The notes under the pieces were generated by a model, which saw nothing but the letters and a program-made list of their open reading frames with translations, had not been told where the DNA came from and did not search any database. Below are positions 1-9,804 of a DNA stretch of 64,000 nt, piece by piece. Location of the stretch: NCBI GenBank assembly GCA_025655575.1, contig JAHXIP010000002.1:278761-342760 (forward strand), written 5' to 3'. The number at the start of each line of letters is the position of its first letter. The stretch's first letter is position 1. The translations under genes were made by a program, and so were the position numbers. The DNA is from Candidatus Thiodiazotropha sp. (ex Monitilora ramsayi) (GTDB lineage: Bacteria > Pseudomonadota > Gammaproteobacteria > Chromatiales > Chromatiaceae).

Positions 1-852
<852 letters not shown>

Positions 853-2109
853 TCACCCCTTCATGGCATCGAAAAACTCATCGTTCGTTTTTGAAACTTT
901 CAGTTTATCGAAGAGGAATTCCATGGCGGCAAGCTCATCCATCGGGTGGAGTATCTTGCGCAGTATCCACATTTTTTGCAGCTCATCAGGCTTCATCAAT
1001 AACTCTTCCCGGCGGGTACCTGAACGATTGATGTTGATGGCTGGAAAAATCCGCTTCTCGGCGATGCGACGATCCAGATGCACTTCCATGTTGCCGGTAC
1101 CCTTGAACTCTTCGTAAATCACATCATCCATGCGTGAACCGGTTTCCACCAGTGCAGTGGCGAGGATTGTCAAAGAACCACCCTCTTCTACATTTCTGGC
1201 GGCACCAAAGAACCGTTTGGGACGCTGTAGTGCATTGGCATCGACACCACCGGTCAGTACCTTACCTGAAGAGGGCACCACCGTATTGTAGGCACGCGCC
1301 AACCGGGTAATGGAGTCGAGCAGGATAACCACATCTTTTTTATGCTCGACCAGACGCTTGGCCTTTTCAATCACCATCTCAGCCACCTGCACATGGCGGG
1401 TTGCAGGCTCGTCAAACGTACTGGAGATAACTTCACCACGCACCGAGCGTGCCATTTCAGTCACCTCTTCCGGACGTTCGTCGATCAGCAACACGATGAC
1501 ATAACACTCAGGATGGTTGTGGGTGATCGATTGCGCGATATTCTGCAGCATCATCGTCTTACCCGCTTTCGGCGGTGAAACGATCAGGCCACGCTGCCCC
1601 TTGCCGATGGGTGCGCAAAGGTCAATGGTACGTGCCGTGATGTCTTCCGTACTGCCATTGCCGATCTCCAGATGAAAACGTTTATTGGCGAATAGCGGCG
1701 TAAAATTCTCGAACAGAATCTTGCTCTTGGCATTCTCAGGCTTGTCAAAGTTGATTTCGTCCACTTTGAGCAATGCGAAGTAGCGTTCACCATCTTTTGG
1801 CGGACGAATTTTACCGGAGATCGTATCGCCGGTACGCAGGCTGAAACGCCGAATCTGACTGGGTGAAACATAGATATCATCGGGACCGGCAAGATAAGAA
1901 CTATCCGCCGAGCGGAGGAAACCGAAGCCATCCTGCAATATTTCCAGCACACCATCACCAAAGATGCTTTCACCTTTCTTGGCATGCGCTTTGAGGATAG
2001 CGAAGATCAGATCCTGCTTACGGGTCCGGGCCATGCCCTCGATCTTCATTTCTCGGGCGAGATCTGCCAGTTCGGCTACCGGCTTCTTCTTCAGTTCAGT
2101 CAGATTCAT
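853..2109 (-). CDS. rho: Transcription termination factor Rho
   Basis: The 418-residue protein has the usual length of the hexameric RNA-dependent ATPase that terminates untranslated transcripts. An N-terminal Rho domain (about 1-45) is followed by a cold-shock-like RNA-binding domain (about 48-120, with GFGFLR). The ATPase core has a Walker A loop (PKAGKTMML, about 178-186), a Walker B segment ([16 protein letters not shown]) and the Q/R-loop region ([19 protein letters not shown]). It lies downstream of trxA on the same strand with a 169-bp gap, the same pairing as in enterobacteria and many other gammaproteobacteria. That gap could serve as an autoregulatory leader, as known for E. coli rho, but I cannot identify a leader peptide. 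Nothing is missing from the motifs. Confidence 0.98.
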   Translation of the reverse strand: MNLTELKKKPVAELADLAREMKIEGMARTRKQDLIFAILKAHAKKGESIFGDGVLEILQDGFGFLRSADSSYLAGPDDIYVSPSQIRRFSLRTGDTISGKIRPPKDGERYFALLKVDEINFDKPENAKSKILFENFTPLFANKRFHLEIGNGSTEDITARTIDLCAPIGKGQRGLIVSPPKAGKTMMLQNIAQSITHNHPECYVIVLLIDERPEEVTEMARSVRGEVISSTFDEPATRHVQVAEMVIEKAKRLVEHKKDVVILLDSITRLARAYNTVVPSSGKVLTGGVDANALQRPKRFFGAARNVEEGGSLTILATALVETGSRMDDVIYEEFKGTGNMEVHLDRRIAEKRIFPAININRSGTRREELLMKPDELQKMWILRKILHPMDELAAMEFLFDKLKVSKTNDEFFDAMKG

Positions 2110-2278
2110 AGTGGTTTAAAGATTGTGTTTTTTCGGATTGTGATCAGGAATGGTTGCCGCCTTAGGCAAGCGTAATGGATTCGGTGATTTCAGTATTCAG
2201 GCTGGGCGCGGGACTATCGGAATCTGGTTTGGAGATGGAAATAGGTGGGTAGTGAAAACGCGTCCAGTCCTGAGTTGT

Positions 2279-2605
2279 CTATAGGTTGCTGTCGATAAAG
2301 GCGACGAGCTGCGATTTGGAGACGGCGCCCACTTTGGTTGCCTCGACCTCGCCATTTTTAAACAGCATCAGCGTGGGAATACCACGGATACCATAGCGGG
2401 GAGGCGTATTGGGATTATCGTCAATGTTCAGCTTGGCTATTTTCAGCCGGCCTGTGTATTCCGTAGCGATCTCATCCAGTACCGGAGCGATCATTTTACA
2501 AGGGCCACACCATTCCGCCCAGTAATCTATCAATACGGGCTCATTTGATTTAAGGACGTCAGATTCAAAGGAATCATCGGTTACATGAACAATATGCTCA
2601 CTCAT
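2279..2605 (-). CDS. trxA: Thioredoxin 1
   Basis: This 108-residue single-domain thioredoxin carries the redox-active WCGPC motif (about 32-36), the cis-proline loop GIRGIPTLM (about 73-81), and the buried aspartate of VLIDYWAEW. It reduces cytoplasmic protein disulfides using electrons from thioredoxin reductase. It starts at the ATG at 2605, preceded in the minus direction by a 209-bp gap after mlaB, which probably holds its promoter. rho follows 169 bp downstream. Length and motifs match E. coli TrxA closely; the only oddity is the PPRYGIRG stretch where many homologues have APKYGIRG, a harmless variation. Confidence 0.98.
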   Translation of the reverse strand: MSEHIVHVTDDSFESDVLKSNEPVLIDYWAEWCGPCKMIAPVLDEIATEYTGRLKIAKLNIDDNPNTPPRYGIRGIPTLMLFKNGEVEATKVGAVSKSQLVAFIDSNL

Positions 2606-2814
2606 TGGATTGAGTATCTCCGACTTTTTGGGAGTTTACCGGGGCGTTTGCGGGTTGCATCTACGCACCTTGCCAAGAATCCAGAACGGCTCCATGAGAC
2701 TTTATAAAACAGAATAAATGGGAGGGGCTTCTGGACGAGACAGGTTATTCAAGCCCAATTCACACTATTTTTCAAGGCTTCATTGTCATTTAAGGCAATA
2801 TTTTTCTTATTTAC

Positions 2815-3126
2815 CTAATTTTTCGACGTCAAATCCTGCAGCAATGGCTCAATCTGACAAAGATGCGCAATCGACATCATGCCCTCAGGAATTTCATTGA
2901 TCACTACCTGAACCCCCTGCTGGGTTGCCCTTGCCTTCCATTCCAGCAACAGGGCAAGCCCTGCACTGTCTGCTCCGGTGACCTGCGACAAGTCTATCTC
3001 GATATCCTGAGATTGAAAGAAAAAATCCTCCGACTGCTTCAGTAACTGCTTGGCTGTGGCAAAGGTCATTTCGCCTTTCACATGGAAATGAAAGGCGCCA
3101 TCACGCTCGATAATGGCAGTCGCCAT
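2815..3126 (-). CDS. mlaB: STAS-domain protein MlaB
   Basis: This 103-residue protein is a lone STAS domain with the central VTGADSAGLALLLEW helix-turn typical of anti-sigma-antagonist-like folds. In the MlaFEDB inner-membrane complex this subunit binds the ATPase MlaF and supports assembly and activity of the phospholipid transporter that maintains outer-membrane lipid asymmetry. The start codon at 3126 lies three bases after the mlaD stop, so it is co-transcribed with mlaD-E-F. In most gammaproteobacterial operons mlaC sits between mlaD and mlaB; it is absent here. Assignment rests on the domain and the operon rather than on a unique motif. Confidence 0.88.
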   Translation of the reverse strand: MATAIIERDGAFHFHVKGEMTFATAKQLLKQSEDFFFQSQDIEIDLSQVTGADSAGLALLLEWKARATQQGVQVVINEIPEGMMSIAHLCQIEPLLQDLTSKN

Positions 3127-3129
3127 GGG

Positions 3130-3606
3130 TTATTCCTGGCTCGCGGCGTTCTCTTCCGCTTTGCTGAAGAGAAACTGGCCGACAATCTCCTCCAGCACCA
3201 GTGCGGATTGAGTGATCATAACTTCGCTTCCCTGCTGGAAGTTCTCGAGACTGCCCCCAGGATCCAAACCAATATACTGCTCTCCCAGCAGCCCGGAAGT
3301 ATAGATTTTGGCAATGGTATCTTCGGGAATCTGATTATATTCCGGTTCGATGAGCATGGTGACGACGGCTTCATAACTCTTTTGATCGTAACCGATATTC
3401 ACCACACGACCGATTCTCACACCCGCCATGGAGACAGGTGACCTCACCTTCAGACCGCCGATATTATCGAAGCGTGCAGATACCTCGTAGCCTTCACTGG
3501 TAGTGATATTGGCCAGATTGCTCACCTGCATGGCGAGAAAGAACAGCGCCACCAGACCGGCAGCCATAAAGGCACCGACGGTAATTTCCAGCTGTCTTGT
3601 ATTCAT
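3130..3606 (-). CDS. mlaD: Phospholipid transport MCE-domain protein MlaD
   Basis: The 158-residue protein has one N-terminal transmembrane helix (about 9-27, VGAFMAAGLVALFFLAM) and a single periplasmic MCE domain (about 38-116) containing NIGGLKVRSPVSMAGVRIG and the LLGEQYIGL signature. MlaD forms a hexameric ring on the MlaE permease through which phospholipids pass. It lies 3 bp downstream of mlaE and 3 bp upstream of mlaB. E. coli MlaD is slightly longer (about 183 residues), the difference being in the C-terminal helix after the MCE fold. The periplasmic carrier MlaC, with which MlaD exchanges lipid, is not encoded nearby. Confidence 0.95.
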   Translation of the reverse strand: MNTRQLEITVGAFMAAGLVALFFLAMQVSNLANITTSEGYEVSARFDNIGGLKVRSPVSMAGVRIGRVVNIGYDQKSYEAVVTMLIEPEYNQIPEDTIAKIYTSGLLGEQYIGLDPGGSLENFQQGSEVMITQSALVLEEIVGQFLFSKAEENAASQE

Positions 3607-3609
3607 CTA

Positions 3610-4392
3610 TCAGTCTCCAAACATCAGTGCGGTAAGTACAAAGTCGAGCACCAGCACCGCCAGTGCCGAGTGTACCACCGTGCGTGTGGTGGAACGGCTC
3701 ACACCGGTGGAAGTGGGTAGTGTGTCATAACCCTGAAACAGGGCGATCCAGGTACAGATAACGCCAAAGACCAGGCTCTTGATGACGCCATTGATGACAT
3801 CCCCGTTCCAGTCAATTTTGGCCTGCATCTGACTCCAGAAGGCACCCTCATCCACCCCCAGCAAGCCGACACCGACGAAATAACCACCGATCACACCCAC
3901 GGCACTGAACAGGGCAGCTAGCAGCGGCATGGAAATAAACCCAGCAAAGAAGCGAGGCGTGAGTATTCTGCGTACCGGATCCACCGCCATCATCTCCAGG
4001 CCGGAGAGCTGTTCGGTTGCTTTCATCAGACCGATCTCCGCCGTTAGCGCCGATCCAGCGCGACCGGCAAATAGCAGCGCTGTCACCACAGGCCCCAGTT
4101 CGCGCACCAGCGAGGCAGCTACCATGACACCGAGGCTGTCCTCTGCGGCAAACTGAGACAGTACATAGTAGCCTTGCAGACTCAACACCATGCCGACAAA
4201 CAATCCGGACACCACAATGATGGTAATGGTTCGCACACCAATACTATGTATCTGCGCAACCAGCAATCCCGGACGTGGCAGTAGACTGGTAATGCCGGCG
4301 AGTATCTGCAGAAAGAGCAGGTGCCCTCTGCCCAGACGCTCGAATGCATCCAGGCCCTTTCGACCAAAATTGGCTAATACGTCCAGCATCAA
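3610..4392 (-). CDS. mlaE: Phospholipid transport permease MlaE
   Basis: This 260-residue integral membrane protein has the MlaE/YrbE permease pattern: several hydrophobic helices from about residue 45 onward, with [24 protein letters not shown] (about 94-117) as the diagnostic conserved block and a [11 protein letters not shown] helix. It forms the membrane core of the ABC transporter with MlaF. Its start overlaps the mlaF stop by 4 bp (translational coupling), and mlaD follows 3 bp downstream. Length is normal for the family. Confidence 0.96.
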   Translation of the reverse strand: MMLDVLANFGRKGLDAFERLGRGHLLFLQILAGITSLLPRPGLLVAQIHSIGVRTITIIVVSGLFVGMVLSLQGYYVLSQFAAEDSLGVMVAASLVRELGPVVTALLFAGRAGSALTAEIGLMKATEQLSGLEMMAVDPVRRILTPRFFAGFISMPLLAALFSAVGVIGGYFVGVGLLGVDEGAFWSQMQAKIDWNGDVINGVIKSLVFGVICTWIALFQGYDTLPTSTGVSRSTTRTVVHSALAVLVLDFVLTALMFGD

Positions 4393-5204
4393 CTGGCTCC
4401 CCGCATGCTCAACAGATCCTCATCCAGCGTAGGCGCATCATAATGGAAACCGACCGGCCCATCGGGTAGCCCACTCATGAACTGACGAACGGAGGCCGAT
4501 GAAGAGTTGGCCAACTCACTGGGAGTCCCCTGCTCGATCACCTTGCCCCCATTGATGACGTAGACAAGATCGGAGATGGCGGAGGTCTCCTCCACGTCAT
4601 GCGAAACGAGGATACTGGTCAACCCCACCGCATCGTTCAAACGCCTGACCAGTTGTGCCAACACACCCATGGAGATCGGATCCTGGCCGGTAAAGGGCTC
4701 ATCGTACATCACCATCATCGGATCCAATGATATCGCTCTTGCCAGCGCCACGCGCCGTGCCATGCCACCCGACAGAGCAGAGGGCAGTAACTCTCTGGCG
4801 CCTCGCAAGCCCACGGCTTCAAGCTTCATCAACACCAATCGCCGAATCATCGATTCTGGCAGGTCTGTGTGCTCACGCAGCGGATAGGCCACATTGTCGT
4901 AGACAGTAAGATCCGTCAGCAGCGCACCGGTCTGAAACAACATGCCCATTCGCATACGCAGCTTGAAAAGCGCCTTGCGTGAAAGCTTATGCACATCGAG
5001 CCCATCAACTTCGATCGTGCCGTGACTGGGCCTAAGTTGGCCGCCAATGAGTTTCAACAACGTGGTCTTGCCCGTGCCACTGGGACCCATGATGGCAGTG
5101 ACTTTGCCCCGGGGGATATCGATATCCATACCATCAAATATGACACGATCACCACGGGAAAAGTGGAGGTCACGAATTATGATCAGTGGCGGGTCTATGC
5201 TCAC
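4389..5204 (-). CDS. mlaF: Phospholipid transport ATP-binding protein MlaF
   Basis: The 271-residue ABC ATPase shows a Walker A motif (GPSGTGKTT, about 40-48), a Q-loop ([16 protein letters not shown]), the signature [13 protein letters not shown] (about 143-155), a Walker B ([13 protein letters not shown]) and the switch histidine ([10 protein letters not shown]). It powers MlaE-mediated lipid movement. It is first in the mlaFEDB operon. The start used here is a GTG at 5204; no strong Shine-Dalgarno sequence is evident upstream, so a slightly different start remains possible. The extra C-terminal 20-30 residues after the ATPase fold are also seen in E. coli MlaF, where they contact the neighbouring subunit. 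Confidence 0.96.
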   Translation of the reverse strand: MSIDPPLIIIRDLHFSRGDRVIFDGMDIDIPRGKVTAIMGPSGTGKTTLLKLIGGQLRPSHGTIEVDGLDVHKLSRKALFKLRMRMGMLFQTGALLTDLTVYDNVAYPLREHTDLPESMIRRLVLMKLEAVGLRGARELLPSALSGGMARRVALARAISLDPMMVMYDEPFTGQDPISMGVLAQLVRRLNDAVGLTSILVSHDVEETSAISDLVYVINGGKVIEQGTPSELANSSSASVRQFMSGLPDGPVGFHYDAPTLDEDLLSMRGAS

Positions 5205-5907
5205 GGCAGTTTCAACACGAATGGCAGAAGAGTATGGTCTGAATTGGCCCCATTGTGTCGAGGGTCCCTTGAAGCGTCAAGCAGACACTCGCAATTTTAT
5301 CGTAGAGCCTTTCCCTACATGGAACCGACTCCTAAAAAAAATCGCATTGAAGCAGCAAATTAACCACAGCTCCTGCAATATATCTTCAGGAGAATATCGC
5401 ACAATATATCATTGTGTAGATCGATGGTTTAAGGGCCAAGCGAACCCCAACAGTCAAGCCTAACCAATTCACGGCTACATGGTGCCGATCTATCCAGCGT
5501 GACCTGTAAAAAAGAGGAGCTAAATTATCTGGACGATTTGCGTGAAGCGCTACTCCACGAAAGCGCACATACTACAAGTGGTGTCTTGACTTGAAGTAAG
5601 GCAAATTGGCGCATTAAGTATCTCTGCCATCTCTATGGCAAAGTGAAAATCGGTGATTATAATTAGGTAAGGACAAACAACCTACCCATCAATTGTACAG
5701 AAGAAGTTTAAGCCAACTTTCCTGCCAACGATTGAGTGAGGTCAAGCCCCGTCCAATGCTCAAGGAACCCAAATGTAGAATGAACCACAAATAATTCATT
5801 CAATATAAAGTTTTTCAGTCTAACCGGACATTCTCAATCAACATTTCACTTTCGAAGTGCCTCATTAATAATCCCTGACTCAACTTGTCAATCAGTGCGG
5901 AGCATAT
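5205..5907. other. 700-bp intergenic region between mlaF and a surface lipoprotein gene
   Basis: No convincing gene is seen. The track ORF at 5386-5568 (60 aa) has no recognisable features and its composition resembles noise. A short inverted repeat (ctcctg at 5370-5375, caggag at 5387-5392) could form a small hairpin but has no T-tract. The region must contain the mlaF promoter on the minus strand; I cannot point to one with confidence. Confidence 0.4.
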
Positions 5908-7620
5908 TCAATCAATCACCTGAATTGTAGTTATTACCTCACTTCCATTGGGTGATTTTACTCTGACAGTTAGCAGACCAGTACTCGGCGTGGTATCCGG
6001 TGAAAGAGTAATCACATAAGTTCGGGGAGGAAAGGCGTTTGTATCACCCACGACGAAAGAACCTGGAGACTGAAGAGTGCCGTTTTTTGTAGAGATGCCG
6101 ATGGTGGTTCCCTCTGTCATGGTTTGTCCGTTTACATCTGTCACAGTTAAAATTGTTGAACCCAGGCCACCTCCAGTCAAATCTAAGATCGCGGGAAGGA
6201 AGGAAATGACAGGAGTTGATCCAGACATCACCAGCTCGAGATCATCCCTAACATGGATATTTGTCTCTGTGCTGCAAAGGGTAGTTGCAGACACAAGCTG
6301 GTCATAACATGCACTATTGGGATCAGTAGAGGTTGTGTCACAGCAAAGTGCACCATTATACAGACCATCCGCACCTGTGTAGGACGTATCCCGGTTGAAG
6401 TCCACGAACTCCTCACCTAGTTCATGAACACGGGTCCAATTGTCATCCCGAAAGGCCTCAGGCATATCATCACTACCAAACGGCACAAAGGTGTCTGCAG
6501 CATCCAAGGCGCCATTTCCATTTACATCATTAAATGTTTCTTCGCCTAGCATTGTTGCAAGAATTGTTACTCTTCCATCAGCAGGACGAGGATTCGAACT
6601 AGTCCAATTTACAGAGCAGCCCCCGCTCGTTGTCTGACACTGGGATCCTATCTGTCCGCCTTCCGTAGTAAAAGACACCGCTGTCCCGTCAGGAACCGGA
6701 TTGTTGAAGTGGTCAGCCGCATAAACGTTGATGCTCACTGTCACACCATCGAAATTCCAAGCTTCCGGATTAAGATCTGACGCACTCAGGGACATGCTGT
6801 TCTGATCGGCCACGCCGGTCGAGATAATCAGGCCATCAGACTGTGTGTTAATGGTTGGATCGGAATTCAGGGTGGCAGTAACGCGAACTGTCGTGGGAAC
6901 TGTACCTGAGTTGACATCGGCTCTGACAATACCATTTGCATCACTTGTATCAGAGGTACCTGATAGATGTACGCCACCTACATTTGTACTCAGAGCGAAA
7001 TTCACTAGCTGACCAGAGACAGGATTGGCATTCTGATCCAATACCAGGAATGTGACTTCAGAGACCTCAACCAAGCCAAAACCGCTGATACCAATATTTG
7101 GCGGGATGGAAGAATTAAACTGCATCGAACCTATGACTGCTGACTGTATGGTAAGCGTACCAGTTGCCGTTCTTGTTGCCCCATTCACAGTGGCAGTAGC
7201 CGTTATCGTGTCACTTCCAGAGCAACCCTGCGCATCATATGTAGTAGTCACAACACCTGTAGTCGTTGTGACCGGGGTTGTAATTGATGCCAGACTCGAA
7301 GCCACGCAAGTTGATGTAAATGAAACTGATGCAGATTCCAGAAAAGGATTGCCATCTACATCAGCAAGGGTCGCAGTGACTGAAGTCGACCCACCCGCCG
7401 ACAGGGAAGTAACTGCTATGTCCAATACACTTTGTGTGAAGGCAGCACCAGTTCCACTGCCGAGAAAGATTGGAGTGTCTGTCGGATCCGTTGGATCTGT
7501 CGGATCTGTCGGATCTGTACCAGTTGTGTTATCCCATGGCGTCTCTGCACTCCCACTGCCACAGGCTTGCAGCATCAGGGAAATGGCGATGATGGCGAGA
7601 AGACGAATTAGACCTGGCAT
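5908..7620 (-). CDS. Large Ig-like-domain lipoprotein (invasin/adhesin-like repeats)
   Basis: The 570-residue protein starts with a lipoprotein signal peptide: a hydrophobic stretch IAISLMLQAC ending in the lipobox LQAC (Cys about 20). A tandem DPT linker follows, then at least two or three bacterial Ig-like (Big_1/invasin-type) domains recognisable by VTATLADVDGNPF, VLDQNANPVSGQLVNF and NVYAADHFNNPVPDGTAVSF. A cysteine-bearing segment (about 395-450) and a final Ig-like piece (TDVNGQTMTEGTTI) complete it. It is probably a surface-exposed or periplasmic outer-membrane lipoprotein; its ligand is unknown. The track start at 7632 is a TTG, but the ATG at 7620 is preceded by GGAG at good spacing and begins the signal peptide, so I use that. 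It stands alone between two long spacers. Confidence 0.75.
   Translation of the reverse strand: MPGLIRLLAIIAISLMLQACGSGSAETPWDNTTGTDPTDPTDPTDPTDTPIFLGSGTGAAFTQSVLDIAVTSLSAGGSTSVTATLADVDGNPFLESASVSFTSTCVASSLASITTPVTTTTGVVTTTYDAQGCSGSDTITATATVNGATRTATGTLTIQSAVIGSMQFNSSIPPNIGISGFGLVEVSEVTFLVLDQNANPVSGQLVNFALSTNVGGVHLSGTSDTSDANGIVRADVNSGTVPTTVRVTATLNSDPTINTQSDGLIISTGVADQNSMSLSASDLNPEAWNFDGVTVSINVYAADHFNNPVPDGTAVSFTTEGGQIGSQCQTTSGGCSVNWTSSNPRPADGRVTILATMLGEETFNDVNGNGALDAADTFVPFGSDDMPEAFRDDNWTRVHELGEEFVDFNRDTSYTGADGLYNGALCCDTTSTDPNSACYDQLVSATTLCSTETNIHVRDDLELVMSGSTPVISFLPAILDLTGGGLGSTILTVTDVNGQTMTEGTTIGISTKNGTLQSPGSFVVGDTNAFPPRTYVITLSPDTTPSTGLLTVRVKSPNGSEVITTIQVID
7481..7516 (-). repeat. Tandem 9-bp repeat (4 units) encoding a DPT linker
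   Basis: Four consecutive near-identical 9-mers (gtcggatct and one-base variants) encode Asp-Pro-Thr units just after the lipidated cysteine of the surface lipoprotein. The unit is a multiple of three, so copy-number change would alter linker length without shifting frame. Confidence 0.9.
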
Positions 7621-7988
7621 GGTGAACTCCAAAATTCCTAAAGAAACAGTCCATTAAGAGCAATAACTTAGATCAGTTTCTCAATACTATACAATCACCT
7701 AGTTATTGCAAAGAATTATACGTGATGAGCCTGTATTTTCTTCATAATATGTCAAACTTCCATCACGTTTTCATTGCGGCAGCAAAAAACAGCCTCATCC
7801 TGTGACTGATGCCGCTTGAACCGATGTCGGCAGGTTATCAATAAATCTTTAATAATGGCTCGAAGAATCATGAACTCCATTCCAGATCGGGAATTGGGCA
7901 TTCATGCCATATAAACAAATAAATATAACAAAAACAGTCAATTATAAACTAAGGACGATAATACTAAGACTGTACTTCAGCTGAAACC
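7621..7988. other. Divergent intergenic region, lipoprotein gene / zinc-ribbon gene
   Basis: This A+T-rich spacer of about 370 bp separates two divergent genes and should hold both promoters. I see no ORF, repeat or structured RNA in it. No clear Shine-Dalgarno sequence precedes the ATG at 7989. Confidence 0.4.
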
Positions 7989-8174
7989 ATGCCCAAGATT
8001 CTCAAATTCAAAAAACCCAAGGCCAGTGATAAACACAAAGGCAAAGGCCTCTGTCGCGAGGGATTTCACAAATGGGTGGTCGACAAGCAGTCGGTCTTTG
8101 ACGTCAAACAGGGCAGATTAGTTACCCGCTATCGCTGTAGTCGTTGCGGCAAGACCCGAACAACCTCGACATAA
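7989..8174 (+). CDS. Small zinc-ribbon-like protein, function unknown
   Basis: The 61-residue basic protein begins MPKILKFKKPKASDKHKGK. It has cysteines at about 22 (LCREGFHKW) and a CSRCGKTRT knuckle near the C terminus, so one or two metal ligands on each side could form a small zinc ribbon. The sequence CREGFHKW...YRCSRCG resembles a short conserved hypothetical protein I know from other gammaproteobacteria, but its role is not established. Its end converges with the 2Fe-2S gene on the opposite strand, 3 bp away. It could be a nucleic-acid-binding or rubredoxin-like factor; this is inference from charge and cysteine spacing only. Confidence 0.7.
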   Translation: MPKILKFKKPKASDKHKGKGLCREGFHKWVVDKQSVFDVKQGRLVTRYRCSRCGKTRTTST

Positions 8175-8177
8175 GGC

Positions 8178-8486
8178 TCAGATTCGCAGGCGATCCACCA
8201 CCTCGCCACCCACCAGATGCTTTTCAAAGATCTCGTCCATGTCCTCTTTGTCAACAAAGGTGTACCAGACCGCTTCGGGATAGACCACCAACACCGGCCC
8301 CTCCGAGCAGCGATCCAGGCAACCCGCCGTGTTGACACGCACCCCGCCCGGCCCGGAGAGACCCGCTGCTTTTACCCGCTGCTTCAGATAGTCACGCATC
8401 TCTTTGGCGCCATGCCGGGCGCAAAAGGGGCGCCCATCCTCCCGCTCGTTGATGCAGAAGAAAAGATGGTAGCGATAGTAGGACAT
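8178..8486 (-). CDS. Thioredoxin-like [2Fe-2S] ferredoxin family protein
   Basis: The 102-residue protein matches the thioredoxin-fold [2Fe-2S] ferredoxin family. Candidate cluster ligands are Cys11 (FFCINERE), Cys22 (FCARHGA), Cys56 (NTAGCLDRC) and Cys60, which gives the characteristic C-x10-C...C-x3-C spacing. Such proteins are small cytoplasmic electron carriers or cluster donors of uncertain physiological partner. It lies between the convergent zinc-ribbon gene and the divergent GlcF-like Fe-S gene, which is 88 bp away on the other strand. The start at 8486 is an ATG giving MSYYRYHLF, typical of the family. Confidence 0.85.
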   Translation of the reverse strand: MSYYRYHLFFCINEREDGRPFCARHGAKEMRDYLKQRVKAAGLSGPGGVRVNTAGCLDRCSEGPVLVVYPEAVWYTFVDKEDMDEIFEKHLVGGEVVDRLRI

Positions 8487-8573
8487 AAAAAAACACTCTT
8501 CCTGCGATGATAGCCGGCCAGTTAACCGCTATTATAGGGCCTGATTCGGCAATACCATCCCATAGATCCTATC

Positions 8574-9773
8574 GTGACCCCCGAGCAACTCCTCAAAGAG
8601 GCTGACCGCTGTGTGAAATGCGGCCTCTGCCTGCCCCATTGCCCCACCTACCTGCTGCTGGAGAGTGAGGCTGACTCACCGCGTGGACGCATCAGTCTGA
8701 TTCAGGCACTGGCAAGTGGTGAACTGCCTGCCGGCAAGTCGATGGAGACCCATCTGGCCCGCTGTCTAAGCTGCCGTGCCTGCGAGTCCGCCTGCCCTTC
8801 AGGCGTGAGGTATGGCGCATTAATCGATGGAGGCCGGACCTTAATCGCTGATCAACATCGTGGACGCCCAGTATGGCGCAGAATATTTGGCCTGCTCAGT
8901 GACCGGCAAAGACTGGAACGCTGGGGCAAGTTCCACACGCTGTTGCAGCGCTCGGGCCTGCTCAGGATTACCCGTCTGTTTCCCTCCATGAGATTGAGGC
9001 GATTGATATCTCTTGGTCAATTTTTACCCAAGCAGGTTGGCGTGCTCACCGAACTCCATGCTGCCAAAAGGCCCACAGGGCGATTGGTGCAGCTATTTAC
9101 TGGTTGCGTCGGCAGCCAGACTGACCAGCAGCTTATTGAACAGAGTCTCTCTCTACTCTCTCATCTGGGTTATGCGGTCGAAATACCCGCTAACCAAGTC
9201 TGCTGTGGCGCGCTGCACAGGCACAACGGCTACCCGGAACAGGCAGACCGACTCTGCGAAACTAACAGGTTACAAGCCGAAAAAAGCCGTGCCGAGTGTC
9301 TCATCACCCTTGCCAGCGCCTGTCATCTCGAATTGAACGAGCACCTGAAATCTGATCTGCCGATCACGGGAATGACCGATTTCCTGCTTGATCTGCCTCA
9401 GGACGCACTGCCCAACCTACAACCGCTGACAAAAAAAGTCGTTGTTCACACGCCTTGTACAAGTCAAAACGACCGCAGCCAGGAACTTCTCCGACTTATC
9501 CCCGGCCTTGAGATCGAGGCACTCCCCGAGAATTCAATCTGTTGTGGTGCCGCAGGCAGCTATCTGCTCACGCAACCCGAGCTTTCAGCAACCTTGGGAG
9601 CAAAAAAACTTGTTGGCCTTAAGGCATCCAATGCCGAGATTCTGATCACGGGAAATACCGGCTGCGCCTTACAATTTCGCCAACTAATCGTGCAATCTGA
9701 GCTCAATGTCGATGTCATGCACCCGGTGGAGCTGTTTGCCAGACAGATGGAAAACTGCACGGGCAACGCTTGA
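8574..9773 (+). CDS. GlcF-like (glycolate oxidase iron-sulfur subunit family) Fe-S oxidoreductase
   Basis: The 399-residue protein has two N-terminal [4Fe-4S] motifs (CVKCGLCLPHCP at about 14-25 and CLSCRACESACP at about 64-75). Two cysteine-rich CCG domains follow (VCCGALHRHNG about 210, ICCGAAGSY about 325). This is the architecture of glycolate oxidase subunit GlcF and of heterodisulfide-reductase-like electron carriers. The start is GTG at 8574. The FAD-containing partner genes glcD and glcE are not adjacent, so its redox partner is unclear. coq7 follows 31 bp downstream on the same strand, which may point to an electron route toward quinone, but this is only context. Function as glycolate oxidase is therefore not asserted. 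Confidence 0.85.
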   Translation: MTPEQLLKEADRCVKCGLCLPHCPTYLLLESEADSPRGRISLIQALASGELPAGKSMETHLARCLSCRACESACPSGVRYGALIDGGRTLIADQHRGRPVWRRIFGLLSDRQRLERWGKFHTLLQRSGLLRITRLFPSMRLRRLISLGQFLPKQVGVLTELHAAKRPTGRLVQLFTGCVGSQTDQQLIEQSLSLLSHLGYAVEIPANQVCCGALHRHNGYPEQADRLCETNRLQAEKSRAECLITLASACHLELNEHLKSDLPITGMTDFLLDLPQDALPNLQPLTKKVVVHTPCTSQNDRSQELLRLIPGLEIEALPENSICCGAAGSYLLTQPELSATLGAKKLVGLKASNAEILITGNTGCALQFRQLIVQSELNVDVMHPVELFARQMENCTGNA

Positions 9774-9804
9774 TCAGTATGCCGGCTGAGGCTAAGGTTC
9801 CGCT

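Noticed and set aside
853-1985. Long alternative-frame ORFs overlapping rho (674-1117, 1584-1985 and others)
   Set aside because: They overlap a complete rho gene and have no features of their own; treated as shadows.
5386-5568. 60-codon ORF in the mlaF/lipoprotein gap
   Set aside because: No Shine-Dalgarno, hydrophobic segment or conserved pattern; composition like random sequence.
6575-6605. tRNA-like T-arm (TTCGAATCC on the minus strand)
   Set aside because: It lies inside the surface lipoprotein frame (SSNPRPADG region), with no acceptor stem, anticodon arm or CCA nearby.
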